Below are positions 11,601 through 23,599 of a stretch of 64,000 nt of DNA, one piece after another. A model generated the notes under the pieces. The model did no database searches and had not been told where the DNA came from. It was given only the letters and a program-made list of their open reading frames with translations. A program made the translations under genes and the position numbers. Source of the stretch: Adineta vaga. Taxonomy: Eukaryota; Rotifera. The stretch covers positions 15,128,001-15,192,000 of the forward strand of contig CP075494.1 in the NCBI GenBank assembly GCA_021613535.1, given 5' to 3'. The stretch's first letter is position 1. Every line of letters starts with the position of its first letter.

Positions 11601-12034
11601 TTTTTTTGTCTAAATAATTTGTAATGATTTTTTAGTTTTTCTTCTTCATTATCAATTGATTTACTTACATTTTTATTGATTTTAATACGCACATAGATGA
11701 ATGGTTTGTTCTGTTAAATATAACGAATATTTGCATGAAGAAATTCACAATCTCGATATTTTCCTCGCGAATAATTACGAAAACGACATAGACATATAAA
11801 TGGAAAATTATTCTTCAAAGTCAACTTTGTATAGAATATATTAACACAACGAGCAGTTACATTTCGAGTTGCATATTTTACTTGACATTTGATATGACCG
11901 CGTTGTTCGTTATTACATCCATTCAGACCATTTGTAATGAATTCAAAAAGGCCACCGAACCAACCACCCAGGGAAATACCTTTTTATTGCCGAGGGGCAA
12001 AAAAAGGAGTGAAAAATTCATTATGAGAAAAGTA
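11601..12034. other. Spacer downstream of ARPC2
   Basis: AT-rich 3' flank shared by two convergent genes. Nothing further recognised. Confidence 0.4.
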
Positions 12035-12414
12035 TCATTTACCAAGAATGATAATTGTACAATAAGCAATACAATATGAAGTCTTATTAAATTCTCGCTT
12101 TTCGGCGCTTTGAGAAAAAGAATAGGAGATTTTAATTGGCAACGAATATTCAAATCAAATTACCGGTTTAATTTGTTAAGATAAGATGGTGAAGTTTCAT
12201 GTTGACGGATAATTGTTTGCTGTTGAATGATATAGGCAGGTGACCAATTTGTTTCTCGTAAATCTCGATGATTTTGTGTACGTTTTAAGAGATAAGATAT
12301 ATCGTGAAGATCATTAGAAAACGTACGCTTTGATGTTATAGAAGTTGTCTCATATAGAGTAGTATTATGTTTGTTTGATAGTAGAAATGGAGATGAAGAT
12401 TGATAATTAGTCAT
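12035..12414 (-). CDS. Unknown small protein of about 107 residues, two exons
   Basis: ATG at 12412-12414. Exon 1 runs 12164-12414. A gtaattt donor and a ctcaaag acceptor remove 12108-12163, and exon 2 (12035-12107) continues in frame to a TGA. The product is polar and rich in Ser, Thr, Asn, Arg and Gln, with a central stretch around D-I-S-Y-L-L-K-R-T-Q-N-H-R-D and W-S-P-A-Y-I-I-Q-Q-Q. The last 15 residues are hydrophobic. The splice sites restore a frame that otherwise stops quickly, which supports a real gene. No family is recognised and no function is proposed. Confidence 0.4.
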
Positions 12415-12930
12415 TTGTTTTTTGTTTATATAAAAGAAAAATAGTATCTTAACAACAAATCGTTACTATGTTCTTTAAGTCAATAATTTTCTAATCAGTA
12501 ATCTGACCTTCGTTAAGACAAAATTGTCACGAACACATCCTACGAACCTGTCAATAACAACAACAAGTTAATCTTTTGAGGAAAAAAAACGATGATTCTC
12601 AGTATGACTTTGTTGATTCTCTTAGTGGAAACTGACAAATTACATTATCGATCTGATATTCATGGTTGATTCAAAAAGAAAATAGATTACATACCACCAG
12701 TACTCGAATCTCATTCATGCGTTCTAACTAGTTCCATCGAAGTGTATAGTGCCCTCTTTCGTATTGATACAATATTTCTTATTACTATTACAGTTCGTTC
12801 GTTCGATTGATGAATTGGTTATCTCTTACTGATCTATGAATCATTTCCACACAATTCCTTCCTTTGTTTGCCTTCTTCTTATCTAGAACACGAAGAAAGG
12901 TAATAACCTTTCATTACAAACGTTTATTCT
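12415..12930. other. Divergent spacer before FAM174
   Basis: About 0.5 kb between the start of the small minus-strand gene and the start of FAM174, likely holding both promoters. No motif is assignable beyond an AT-rich composition. Confidence 0.35.
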
Positions 12931-13339
12931 ATGGAAGTTTCAACGATGTCAGTGAAGAATACAACTCATTCTTCGATATTAAATCAAACTCTCACAACAA
13001 TTGTATCACCGAAAAAACCTTTATTAGATAAAGGACAAGAATTAATTCGTAATCGAATCAATCAAATTGATCGAGGTACTTTAATCTGGAGTACAATTGC
13101 ACTTGCAGCTTTTACTTGTTTAATTTTAATGTATATTGGTGTAAGAACATTCATGTAAGTTGTTCAAGATAGAGAAACATAGATCTATGAACCTTCTTCT
13201 TTTAAGGCTACGTAAAAAACGTCGATCAAGAAGATACAAATTACTTAGTAATGCAACAACAATGGAAGAACCACTCTTCAACGAACGTGCTGAAGACGAA
13301 GACGAGAAAGATGATGACACATTGTTCGTACGAAGATAA
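12931..13339 (+). CDS. FAM174-family single-pass membrane protein
   Basis: Two exons joined across an intron at about 13155-13206 in the codon for M. The product is about 118 residues: a Ser/Thr-rich extracytoplasmic part, a transmembrane segment (LIWSTIALAAFTCLILMYIGV) and a short basic-then-acidic cytoplasmic tail. The tail has R-R-S-R-R-Y-K-L-L, an acidic run, and ends D-D-D-T-L-F-V-R-R. This arrangement, including the D-D-D-x-T-L-F near the end, matches FAM174A/B. FAM174 proteins are poorly understood Golgi/plasma-membrane proteins. The vertebrate forms have a longer N-terminus with a signal peptide; none is evident here. Confidence 0.65.
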
Positions 13340-13836
13340 ATGCAAGATACAATCGTCGGTTTTTCTTGCATTTTTCTTTTTCTCGTCTTCGCGTTCTTCT
13401 TATTCTATATTTTCTATACACTGTTACTCGCCCCTTCGTCGTCTTCTGCTTTCAAGTTATATATATATATGATACTTTGATATTCTTTTGTCTTTTTCAA
13501 ACGATTTATTTCTTGATTCAATAAAAAGATATTTCGAACGTCAATTTACAGCTTAGATTCTTCTTCACCATCGTAAGTTTGATCATTGAATAAAAGTAAC
13601 GGAATCGATTATTATCTATGAAAGATTATTTCCGTCTGTTTGCCATATGTGATTGAATATTTTATCATAACGAACGATGTTATGTCTGAGATAATTATAT
13701 TATTAGAAAAGAGCAGATAAGTTCATTAGATAGATGCAAAAGAAAATCTTTTTTTTCCTATTTTATTTCATTCAAAACATCGATGTGATGTATAGAGACG
13801 GTATTTATTATAGATTGATCAATTTCATTTGAAAGA
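13340..13836. other. Spacer between FAM174 and the thiolase gene
   Basis: Contains the FAM174 3' flank (aataaa near 13521) and AT-rich sequence. No additional gene seen. Confidence 0.4.
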
Positions 13837-15432
<1,596 letters not shown>

Positions 15433-16130
15433 ATGAAATATATATATATACATGCTCTAGTCATCAATGTCTGTCGTTGGAGTTCTTTTTTGTAAAAAAA
15501 AACAATTATCCATCTTTTCATCTCATTAACATCGACATATCATTTAACTAGATTATACGAACAGTGTATTTCTTGTTGACATTTCTTTGCTGATTATCTG
15601 AAACTTTCATAACAAAGATGTCATAGTATGTATTTATGTAATTAGACGAATATTCTTTTGTTAATTCTTGACAATGTATAGGTATGGAAGTTTTTCGAGG
15701 TAAAGTTTGTCAGATGATTAACATTAAGAAGAAAAATAATACACATGTCGTTGTTGTTGTTGTTAGAGATCTTCTTTTGTAATAAAATAAAATGACGAAT
15801 ACTTGAGTATTTTCCTCTAGAGAGACAATTCACTATTGTATACGATAAAAAGAACTGATCACTTTAAGAAATTAGTCGATTTGTTTATTAATGCAAATTC
15901 GATTATTAACAAGAATTTGTTGCGAATAAATTTTGTTGAATATATCGATTAAGATTTGCACATCGTGCAGAAAAGGGTGACATCTCGTTTTGATGTAATT
16001 GGCCACAATATTTCAATGACACGAAGAAACATGTCGTTGCGATTGCGATGAGGAAAAAAAGTAAAGTAAAGCAGTCGTTTTCTCAACACAACCTGTGCGT
16101 CTTTTGTGAAACTTATTCTTAAAATAAATA
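15433..16130. other. Spacer downstream of the thiolase gene
   Basis: About 0.7 kb AT-rich sequence with a short GTT repeat at 15750-15766. Reading frames on the minus strand are short and unremarkable. Nothing else is recognised. Confidence 0.4.
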
Positions 16131-16777
16131 ATGGCATATAATGATTCTCATGATATGAATAGCAGATTATCTCTCGTTCTGGACGTGAAAGTAAAACAAT
16201 TTTCATAAATTGACATCTGATATTTTGTATATTTTAGACATTATTAACTAATGAAGGTTATCGGAAATTGTTTGAAAAATGTGAAAATGTTTATGATATA
16301 TTTTCTCGTCAAAGAGATTTATACAATCAGTACGATTTTATAAAATGGATAGACGCACTATCGTTTTTGAACCACTATTCTGTTATTGAACCGTTGATTG
16401 TTTTTCCGAAGAAACTTTTTCCAGGCAACACTCCCTTACAACATGATGATTGTGTTACCCTTATTCAGTTTTATTCTCTTATGGAAAATATTTTCCGTAA
16501 TACATTACTTCATCCATATATTCCTGCTTATCGTACAATTAATAAAAACTGTGGAAGATATTGTTCATTTTTCCGACGTTACGAAACCAAATTACCATTT
16601 AGAGAACTTCGATTTGATACCTTTAATTCGAATTTATTGACTTATACAGGCAATGATCAACAGAAGACGATTATATATGCCTTAACTTGTAGTATTCTTT
16701 ACCATTATTATCAACGGGAACTTGAATTTTTGATTAAAGATCAAGCAGAACCTAAACGACGACAGCATGGAAATTAA
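16131..16777 (+). CDS. Uncharacterised protein, possibly PUB-domain-like (SPATA2/tamozhennic type)
   Basis: Two exons, 16131-16190 and 16238-16777, give about 199 residues. ATG at 16131 starts M-A-Y-N-D-S-H, and the join V-L-D-V-K/T-L-L-T-N-E-G-Y-R-K-L-F-E is in frame. The body is helical with aromatic residues and includes V-I-E-P-L-I-V-F-P-K-K-L-F and then Y-R-T-I-N-K-N-C-G-R-Y-C-S-F-F. The latter resembles the strand after the helical bundle in PUB domains of SPATA2-like proteins, which bind p97 or deubiquitinase partners. The likeness is weak and from memory, so the family call is tentative; that it is a real gene is more secure. Confidence 0.45.
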
Positions 16778-17145
16778 ACAACGATATTTTACTGGTGAAA
16801 TAAAAGAAACCAGTCTTAAGACTGAAATATATATTTGTTCGTTTTTGTGAATTATGTTTTGATTATCGATTTGTTTTTCATTTTCCTATTCTAGATTTGA
16901 TATAAATCAAAAAAAGCTTTATCATGTTAAATATCTCGTCATTACTCATGAATTTTCAACTCCCAGAAAAATTCAATACATTATATCGGTAACAGTTATA
17001 TTTCTTTACTTAATTTAGACGATTGAACAAATTAAGCACTTATCATTAAGAGATAGATATAAGCCTGATTTATTTTATTTTTATTTTTAATGAACGCTTG
17101 AATTATGAAAATTAATTTGAAAAAAATTAGAATTGAAAAAAGTTT
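16778..17145. other. Convergent spacer
   Basis: 3' flanks of two convergent genes, AT-rich, with no further feature seen. Confidence 0.4.
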
Positions 17146-17901
17146 TCACCAAATATGTGGTTGAATACTTGGTTGTGCTGCTATTATACGAAGAAATTCG
17201 GCTTGTGGTACATAGCCTGTCGGATCTAATTGAGGTGTCAATTGACTCCAAACAATATTATGTTGAGAAGCAGGTTCAAAATTAGGAATTTGATAGAACT
17301 GATTCATATGTTGAAGAAGTTGAAGTGCTTCTGCTGCATTTACATAACCAGGTCGTGAGATAACACCACCAGGCATTGCATTAATAACATATTGCCAACG
17401 ATTTGTTGGACTATCAATACCACGTTGTAATAGAACATATGCCATCATAAATTCATCAAATGTTAAAACTCCTACATAGAAAATACCTTTCGATACTTCT
17501 TCTTTCCTCTAAATCGTTTTTTTCTCTTACCATTACGATCTTTATCAAACATAACAAAAATTCCTAAATATAAAAACAAATCGAACATATTAGAATAGAG
17601 AATATTTCTTCTAAAAATAAATCATACGTTCAGCTTCACTATCTAAATTATATGGACTAGCATTTGGATTAATTTCCGTATAGGATTGTTTGAATTCACT
17701 AACCGTCATCCTATTCAATAACGTTTTTATAGAAGAAAGAAAAACCCACGGTGTATGACTTTACCGTCCATCTTTTCCAGCTCGTTCAATAAATGCTTCA
17801 TAGAGTTGTTGAATAATATGCGGTGGTAATTGACTTTGTTGACTAAAAAGTCTTATATCATAATCGGTTAATGTTCTTCCTCGATTATTTTGATTACCCA
17901 T
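17146..17901 (-). CDS. EF-hand calcium-binding protein, NCS/recoverin-like
   Basis: The start is taken as the ATG at 17899-17901 (M-G-N-Q-N-N-R), not the upstream in-frame codon, because the family begins M-G. Four or so exons join cleanly. An N-terminal segment L-T-D-Y-D-I-R-L-F-S-Q-Q and F-I-E-R-A-G-K-D-G-R is followed by a T-V-S-E-F-K-Q-S-Y segment. One canonical EF loop, D-K-D-R-N-G-V-L-T-F-D-E, is complete. The C-terminal half (about 110 residues) has EF-like helices, but its loops (for example L-D-P-T-G-Y-V) lack several calcium ligands. Neuronal calcium sensors are myristoylated at Gly2; here residue 6 is not Ser or Thr, so lipidation is uncertain. The start lies 146 bases from the divergent AP3S start, suggesting a shared promoter. 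Confidence 0.65.
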
Positions 17902-18047
17902 AACGTTTTGTTTTTTTTTACAAATGAATATGAAAATATTCGTTGATGTTCTGCTTGAATACATTCGTATTATCAAATAGCCTTGATGATCAATTGTTTT
18001 GTTTTGTTTTTAGATATTAATAGATTGTTTATGTTTATCGTTGACTA

Positions 18048-18693
18048 ATGATTAAAGCAATACTTGTTTTTAACAATTCAGCTAAACCAAGATTGGTGAA
18101 ATTCTTTGAACATTATTCGGAAGAAATTCAACAACGAATTCTTCGTGAAATATATCAATTAGTTTCCAAACGTGATGATCATGTTTGCAATTTTCTTGAA
18201 GGTGGCTCGATTATTGGTGAAAATGATTGTCGATTAATCTATCGTCATTATGCAACATTATATTTTATCTTTTGTGTTGATAGTTCCGAAAGTGAATTAG
18301 GTATTTTAGATTTAATACAAGTTTTCGTTGAAACATTGGATAAATGTTTCGAGGTAAAGAATGACTTTTTGTTATCTTCAACAAAGAATTAGAAATGTAT
18401 ATATATATATATATATATATATTTATGTTTAGAATGTTTGTGAACTTGATTTAATCTTTCATGCGGATAAAGTTCATTATATTCTTCAAGAAATTTGTCT
18501 TGGTGGAATGGTTTTAGAAACAAATTTGAATGAAATTATTGCACGATTTGATGAACAATCGAAATTAGAAAAACAAGAAGCTGGATTCTCAGCCGCACCT
18601 GCGAAAGCAATGACGGCATTGAAAGAAATGAATTTACCACAAAAAATTAAAGATATAAAACTTCCTGATCTCAATCTCAATTTACGTTTTTAA
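18048..18693 (+). CDS. AP3S1: AP-3 adaptor complex sigma subunit
   Basis: ATG at 18048 opens M-I-K-A-I-L-V-F-N-N, nearly identical to animal AP3S1/2. Further conserved blocks are S-K-R-D-D-H-V-C-N-F-L-E-G-G, L-I-Y-R-H-Y-A-T-L-Y-F-I-F, D-S-S-E-S-E-L-G-I-L-D-L-I-Q-V-F-V-E and, after one intron, N-V-C-E-L-D-L-I-F-H. The intron (about 18355-18431) contains a TA run. The tail L-E-K-Q-E-A-G and the ending L-N-L-R-F follow. The protein is the small longin-fold subunit of AP-3, which sorts membrane cargo from endosomes or Golgi to lysosome-related organelles. Whether it is closer to AP3S1 or AP3S2 cannot be decided. A gtttttag acceptor-like tract lies 35 bases before the ATG. Confidence 0.93.
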
Positions 18694-18904
18694 AATTATT
18701 CGAAAGAACTAAATGTAAAATATGGTTTCTTTTAGCAATTAATAACAAATCTTGATTTTATTTTCTTGTTTATTTGATGTTTTGACTGTTGAATCAATCA
18801 ACTTGTTGAATTCGAAGTTTATTGACATAACATTACGTTTGAAAAAATACATCAATAGATGACAAAGAAAAGAAAAACATTTTGCTTTTGTATCTCTGCA
18901 TACA

Positions 18905-19648
18905 TTAGATGTGTGCGAGTTCATCCTGTTCTTCCGAATCAGAACCTGAGATTGCTTCACGTTGATTATTTCGTGCACCTTTACCACTATCTTTCTTCGT
19001 TCCGATTAAATTTCGTGCATTTAAATTGCCTGTCTTCTTTGGCATTCGATTCGGATTATAATAATCACTCGCATCTTCTTCATCGTCATCGGAATCATCT
19101 TCTGAAATACTTTCATTTCCAGTTCGTCGATCGGCAGGTAAACCATTATCATTATCACTTGATTCATCATCATTATATCGTTCATCGAAAATGACATCTT
19201 CTAATCCTTCATTTGTACTATTCGATGTTTCAGTTATATTGATATTATCAGGAATTTCACGCATTCGTTTCAATTCACGAGCTTCGTCAGCTAGAAGAAG
19301 AAAAAAAAGGAAAAGATTTCAAATGTATTTCCTTAAAATCTTTATTTTACCATGATATTTCATAATAACATCAGCTTTATCATCTTGATAATCTCGAAGT
19401 CCGACGAGAATAACATCGCCTTGATTGATCCATTGTTTTTTGCGTAATTTACCACGAATATGACATAAACGTTTCTTTCCTCCAGCTGTATCGAAACAGA
19501 ATGCTTCTAAATGTCCATTACCTAAAATTCGTGTCACTTGAGCATAGGATTGTCCCTCTTCTCGAAGAATTAATTCACGTTTAACATCATCATTTTCATT
19601 TTTACCACGACGACGATTTTTACCACCTTTTCCTTTATTTTTTGGCAT
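18905..19648 (-). CDS. EIF1AX: Translation initiation factor eIF1A with an extended acidic tail
   Basis: ATG at 19646-19648. Exon 1 encodes the basic start [16 protein letters not shown] and the OB-fold with [32 protein letters not shown] and [10 protein letters not shown]. An intron near 19291-19350 separates it from the tail, which begins A-D-E-A-R-E-L-K. eIF1A promotes scanning and start-codon recognition on the 40S subunit. The usual animal protein is about 144 residues; this one is about 225 because the acidic tail is much longer, with several Ser-Asp/Glu clusters that look like CK2-type sites, and it ends D-E-L-A-H-I rather than D-D-I-D-D-I. Confidence 0.9.
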
Positions 19649-22600
19649 TGTTTAATGAATTAATTGAATGAAAATGCCCTGAAGTTCTATAAATACAATC
19701 GATATATGATAGTAAAAATTTCCGTAATAATTCACGTGAAAATTCTCTACTCCAAATAAACAATCGATGAAAACAACAAAACAGATTAAAGTCTACCAAT
19801 CATATCCAGTTTATGACTACAGTGTATATTTATAAAAAAAAAGTAATATATCATTTGACAACGGATATAAATCCTTGACAACAGATGTCGACAGATGAAA
19901 GATAGTGCTTGACTTGCTAATATTTGAATCAAGTCGAAACAAAAAGTTTGATTTCTTAGACTCTTTAATCATCAATCACCCGAAGAGAAAATATTCCGAT
20001 TTACGTTTTTCCTCGAATCAACAATCCATTCTTCAATTGATTTTCTTGTCGATTGTTTGATCGGTGTACCAAAGAAACGTATGTCTGACTTTCTTTCAAA
20101 AGATTCAAGTAACTCGGATCTTGTATGACTATGAAAGACAATTGGATAGACCTTACCATCAAAGTTTAAGCATATAATAGACGTCATCGTGCATCTAGTA
20201 CGTGGAATAGGTCAAAGTTCAATTTATTGATCTTTACTACGTTCATTCCTTGTATTTTCAACTGAATGTATAGTTAATTACGTGTTATTATTAACTTGTT
20301 TTCTGACAAAGTTCAACGTGAAAACCATTTTGATTATAAATTTCTCTTAAATAACATATTCCGAAAGTAACCATTCTCTTTCTATATTATTTCGACACTC
20401 TTCACTAAAAACTCTATTGTGAGATAATTTCCAATAGAATTATTCAAAGAACATTTCTTTGAGCTTTATCTGAATTGAAATTATAATACATTTATATTCT
20501 ATCCCGGTCAAAGTAAAAGGACGAGTAGATATCTCATTTCTTATGCATAACATCATCATGTAAATTTGCCTTTTTTCCTCCCTTATTTTGATATAAGGTT
20601 TGATTTTGACCATATGATTAGTTAGGTTTTCTTTTTACAATAGTTGTTGATTAAATTATAAAAACAATTTGATCGTTTCAATGCTTTATATGCAAATTGT
20701 TTTCGTCGTTTAAGTGTGTTCTCAAATAGTTACTCGTAACAAAAAAAGAAGCTAGGTATCAACATAAACTAGTCGCTTTTCTCCTCTCCTATAGAAATTT
20801 GTTTAGTTGAATAGAAATGTAAATTGCAGATTGTTAGTTCGTAGTTTTCAGAATTGTTTTCTGCATAAATATCAGAAACTATTCGATCGAATAATTACAT
20901 CATGTCACTCAATTATGACGATGTTTCTCGAACGAAAAACTGATGAATAGATCATTTGAAAGATGTTCGTTGAGACAAATAATAACATATCGTCAATATT
21001 TTGACTAACCTTCCTTCCGTTCTTATACACAATGAAAAAACTATTTCTAAGTATTCACTCGACGAACTAACTACATAATTGTTCTAACAGGAGATAAAAA
21101 CGATTCTTCTTAGATTTGTGTATGTTGACTTGCTATCGTCTATTTCATTCGTGCTTTTTTTTACTCATTTGAGATTGTGTTAGACTGTTTGTTCTTCAAA
21201 GAAGCGTGTATATCTAAAAAGACATCAATCAAATCTTACACGCATGTTCACATCACAGAAGTGACAATTTCAACAGAGTAGATGTTTCTCAAGTTTATTC
21301 GATTAATAAAATAAGCCGGTAAAAGAATCTCATGTTAGTTAAACCGAATAGATTCTACTTCCGAAGAAGAATATTAATTTCTTTGACTGCAACATGGTTG
21401 AATAAATTGAGAGCGTCAGAACGCTACAAGTTAGAAGTGAAATAGTTCTTTTCATGTTTGAATTTATATTACTTGTGTCATGATGTAATCTCGGAACAGA
21501 TTCAGTTCGCTCAGTAAATAAGTAATGTGTCGGATGACAATGAAATATCGATGAAGATCGCACAGTTTCTACTCAAATCTTCTATTGTCATTCATGCGTA
21601 ACTGCTTCTCCAAGTAAAGTTCACGCTTTTTGTTTCGTTGGAGATAAAAAAAATATTCCGTCAGTTATTGACAGGCAATTTGAATAAGAATAAATAGATT
21701 GTTTTGAGAGTGACGAATATCTAATAGATATAAAAGTATATCGAATTGTCAATTCCTTGAATGTACTTTAATTAATTATAGATTAAAATATCATGAATTT
21801 ACAAATTTATGCCGTGTTAGAAACGTCTTAGACAAGAAATCATTTGAGGAAGTTTATAAATTCAGTTCGAATACGATCTTGATGATTTATATAATGCAAG
21901 AGAAATTCCAGTATCGATAGAAGTCTGTTTTCCAGTTTGACAAAAAGAAAATCAAGATATAATAGTGAAAACAGCTGTCATGAACAGAAAATGATTTCTT
22001 TCTTTTCACTATTGTCATTCGAAGTATCATCTAACATAGTGTCGGCAGCAGCTGAATAGCAATTCTTCTTTCTCACCATGTTTTCTATTCACGATGACGT
22101 CGTCCAAATCATATCTTGATTTTGTTCTTGTAAGACAATTGAGTTCATAAGTTTTACCGACGCATGTCATTGAAAGATTAGTTTTGTCATTTTTCTTAAT
22201 CTTATCATCGACTAGAATAATTTTTCTTCTAACTGTCATATTTCTTTTTTCAATTCGATTAGATTGTTGGATTTTGTTCTTTTATTTAATGATAAATCTG
22301 CGTTTTCATGTCCATTTCCTTTTCATAATCACTTATGCTTGAACAATTATCATCAATCATACAAATGACACTAAATCGAAGAGAAGAATAGTGATTTTAT
22401 AGCATACATTAGCTTCGATTTGTCCTATATGTTAACAAATACACTTTGGTAAGTTTTCTACTTCAATAAAGATCTATGCAATCATACATGAATTAAATAT
22501 ACTTTTCAACTTACAAAATACCTCTGATGATAGTGCTTCAGGTCATTTGTCTCATTTGTATTAGTTCATATTCGTTTGCCTGAAAACTGAATATGTAATA

Positions 22601-23599
22601 AGAATATCAAAAAAAAAGAACTTCTCTACTTTGCTACGATCTCACCAAACGATAGACATAGTACAAGAATTGATTTACAGACTTATTGATTATTCACAAT
22701 GCGATATTCGGTAAAAAAAAATCTGCGTATCTACATAAGCTAGTCGACGAATATTTGTCGAGAAAAACTGATTATATAGTTGAAATATAATCCCGAATGA
22801 ATTTATTCATGCATTTAGTTAATTAAAATCAAAACTAAATGATTATTATCATATTCATGATTTCTTTTGCTTCACTTGTCAAACATCTCCTCTTTCTCTC
22901 ATTAGTTTTCTAATGATAGAAAAACGAATACTATGCTAACATTATTTGCGTATTAAACTTTATATTAAGAATCATCTTCATAACCAGTTATTATTTTTTT
23001 GTTTTACACCCCGATGAAATATTCTATTAACTATCTAATTTTTCACATCACTGCTTATTAATCAAAGGAAACATAGAGACATCTTTGCGTCGACAATTTT
23101 CTTTTACGTCAATTCTTATTCACATGCAATAGTACTTCATTTTGCACGTCAATTTTCATTTCTTCTCAACAAATCAGTTTCAAATAGAGACTAATTTCTC
23201 AATGATATTTCATCACGGTCGATAGAAAAATCAATATTATACGTTCGTCTATACATCACAAAATGTGATCGTAGTTTCTCTAAAAGAAAAAACATAGATC
23301 ATTTCAAGTTCGTTAAAATATATAGCATTTTATGTACTTCCGTATTAAGTAACATTTGATTATTGTGAACATAGATATTACTATCTAATTTCATGTTAGA
23401 TAAAGTAACAGAAGAAATTCATCAAGCAAGCGAGAATGAGAGAAAAACAATATTAGATTGTTGATGAATGAAGAGAAGCGCAAAGAAAAAGACGAGAAGG
23501 AATGGATTCATAAGCATAATCATTATTCTATTCTAGACATTCCATATTGATAAGTTAGAAGTTAACATATATATATATATATATCTTTTTTCATCAACA
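19649..23599. other. Gene-poor region of about 4 kb
   Basis: Long AT-rich stretch with only short ORFs, the best being 19972-20187 on the minus strand (listed separately). Near-copies of a 20-base word occur at 20756-20775 and 22727-22746 (18 of 20 identical). A TA run sits at 23568-23583 just before the GPCR start. This may be the extended regulatory region or unseen 5' exons of the GPCR at 23600. No transposon, tRNA or rRNA is recognised. Confidence 0.4.
19972..20187 (-). CDS. Possible small protein of 71 residues, unknown
   Basis: ORF starting with ATG at 20185-20187 (M-T-S-I-I-C-L-N-F-D-G-K-V-Y-P-I-V) and ending F-S-S-G-D. The amino-acid mix is balanced and looks more protein-like than other short ORFs nearby. 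No domain, partner or homologue is recognised, and it could be chance. Confidence 0.25.
   Translation of the reverse strand: MTSIICLNFDGKVYPIVFHSHTRSELLESFERKSDIRFFGTPIKQSTRKSIEEWIVDSRKNVNRNIFSSGD

Noticed and set aside
18859-19194. His/Tyr/Leu-rich plus-strand frame
   Set aside because: Antisense of the eIF1A acidic tail.
21339-22239. Two short minus-strand frames in the gene-poor region
   Set aside because: Short, low-complexity, and without splice or start context; the expectation by chance is high.
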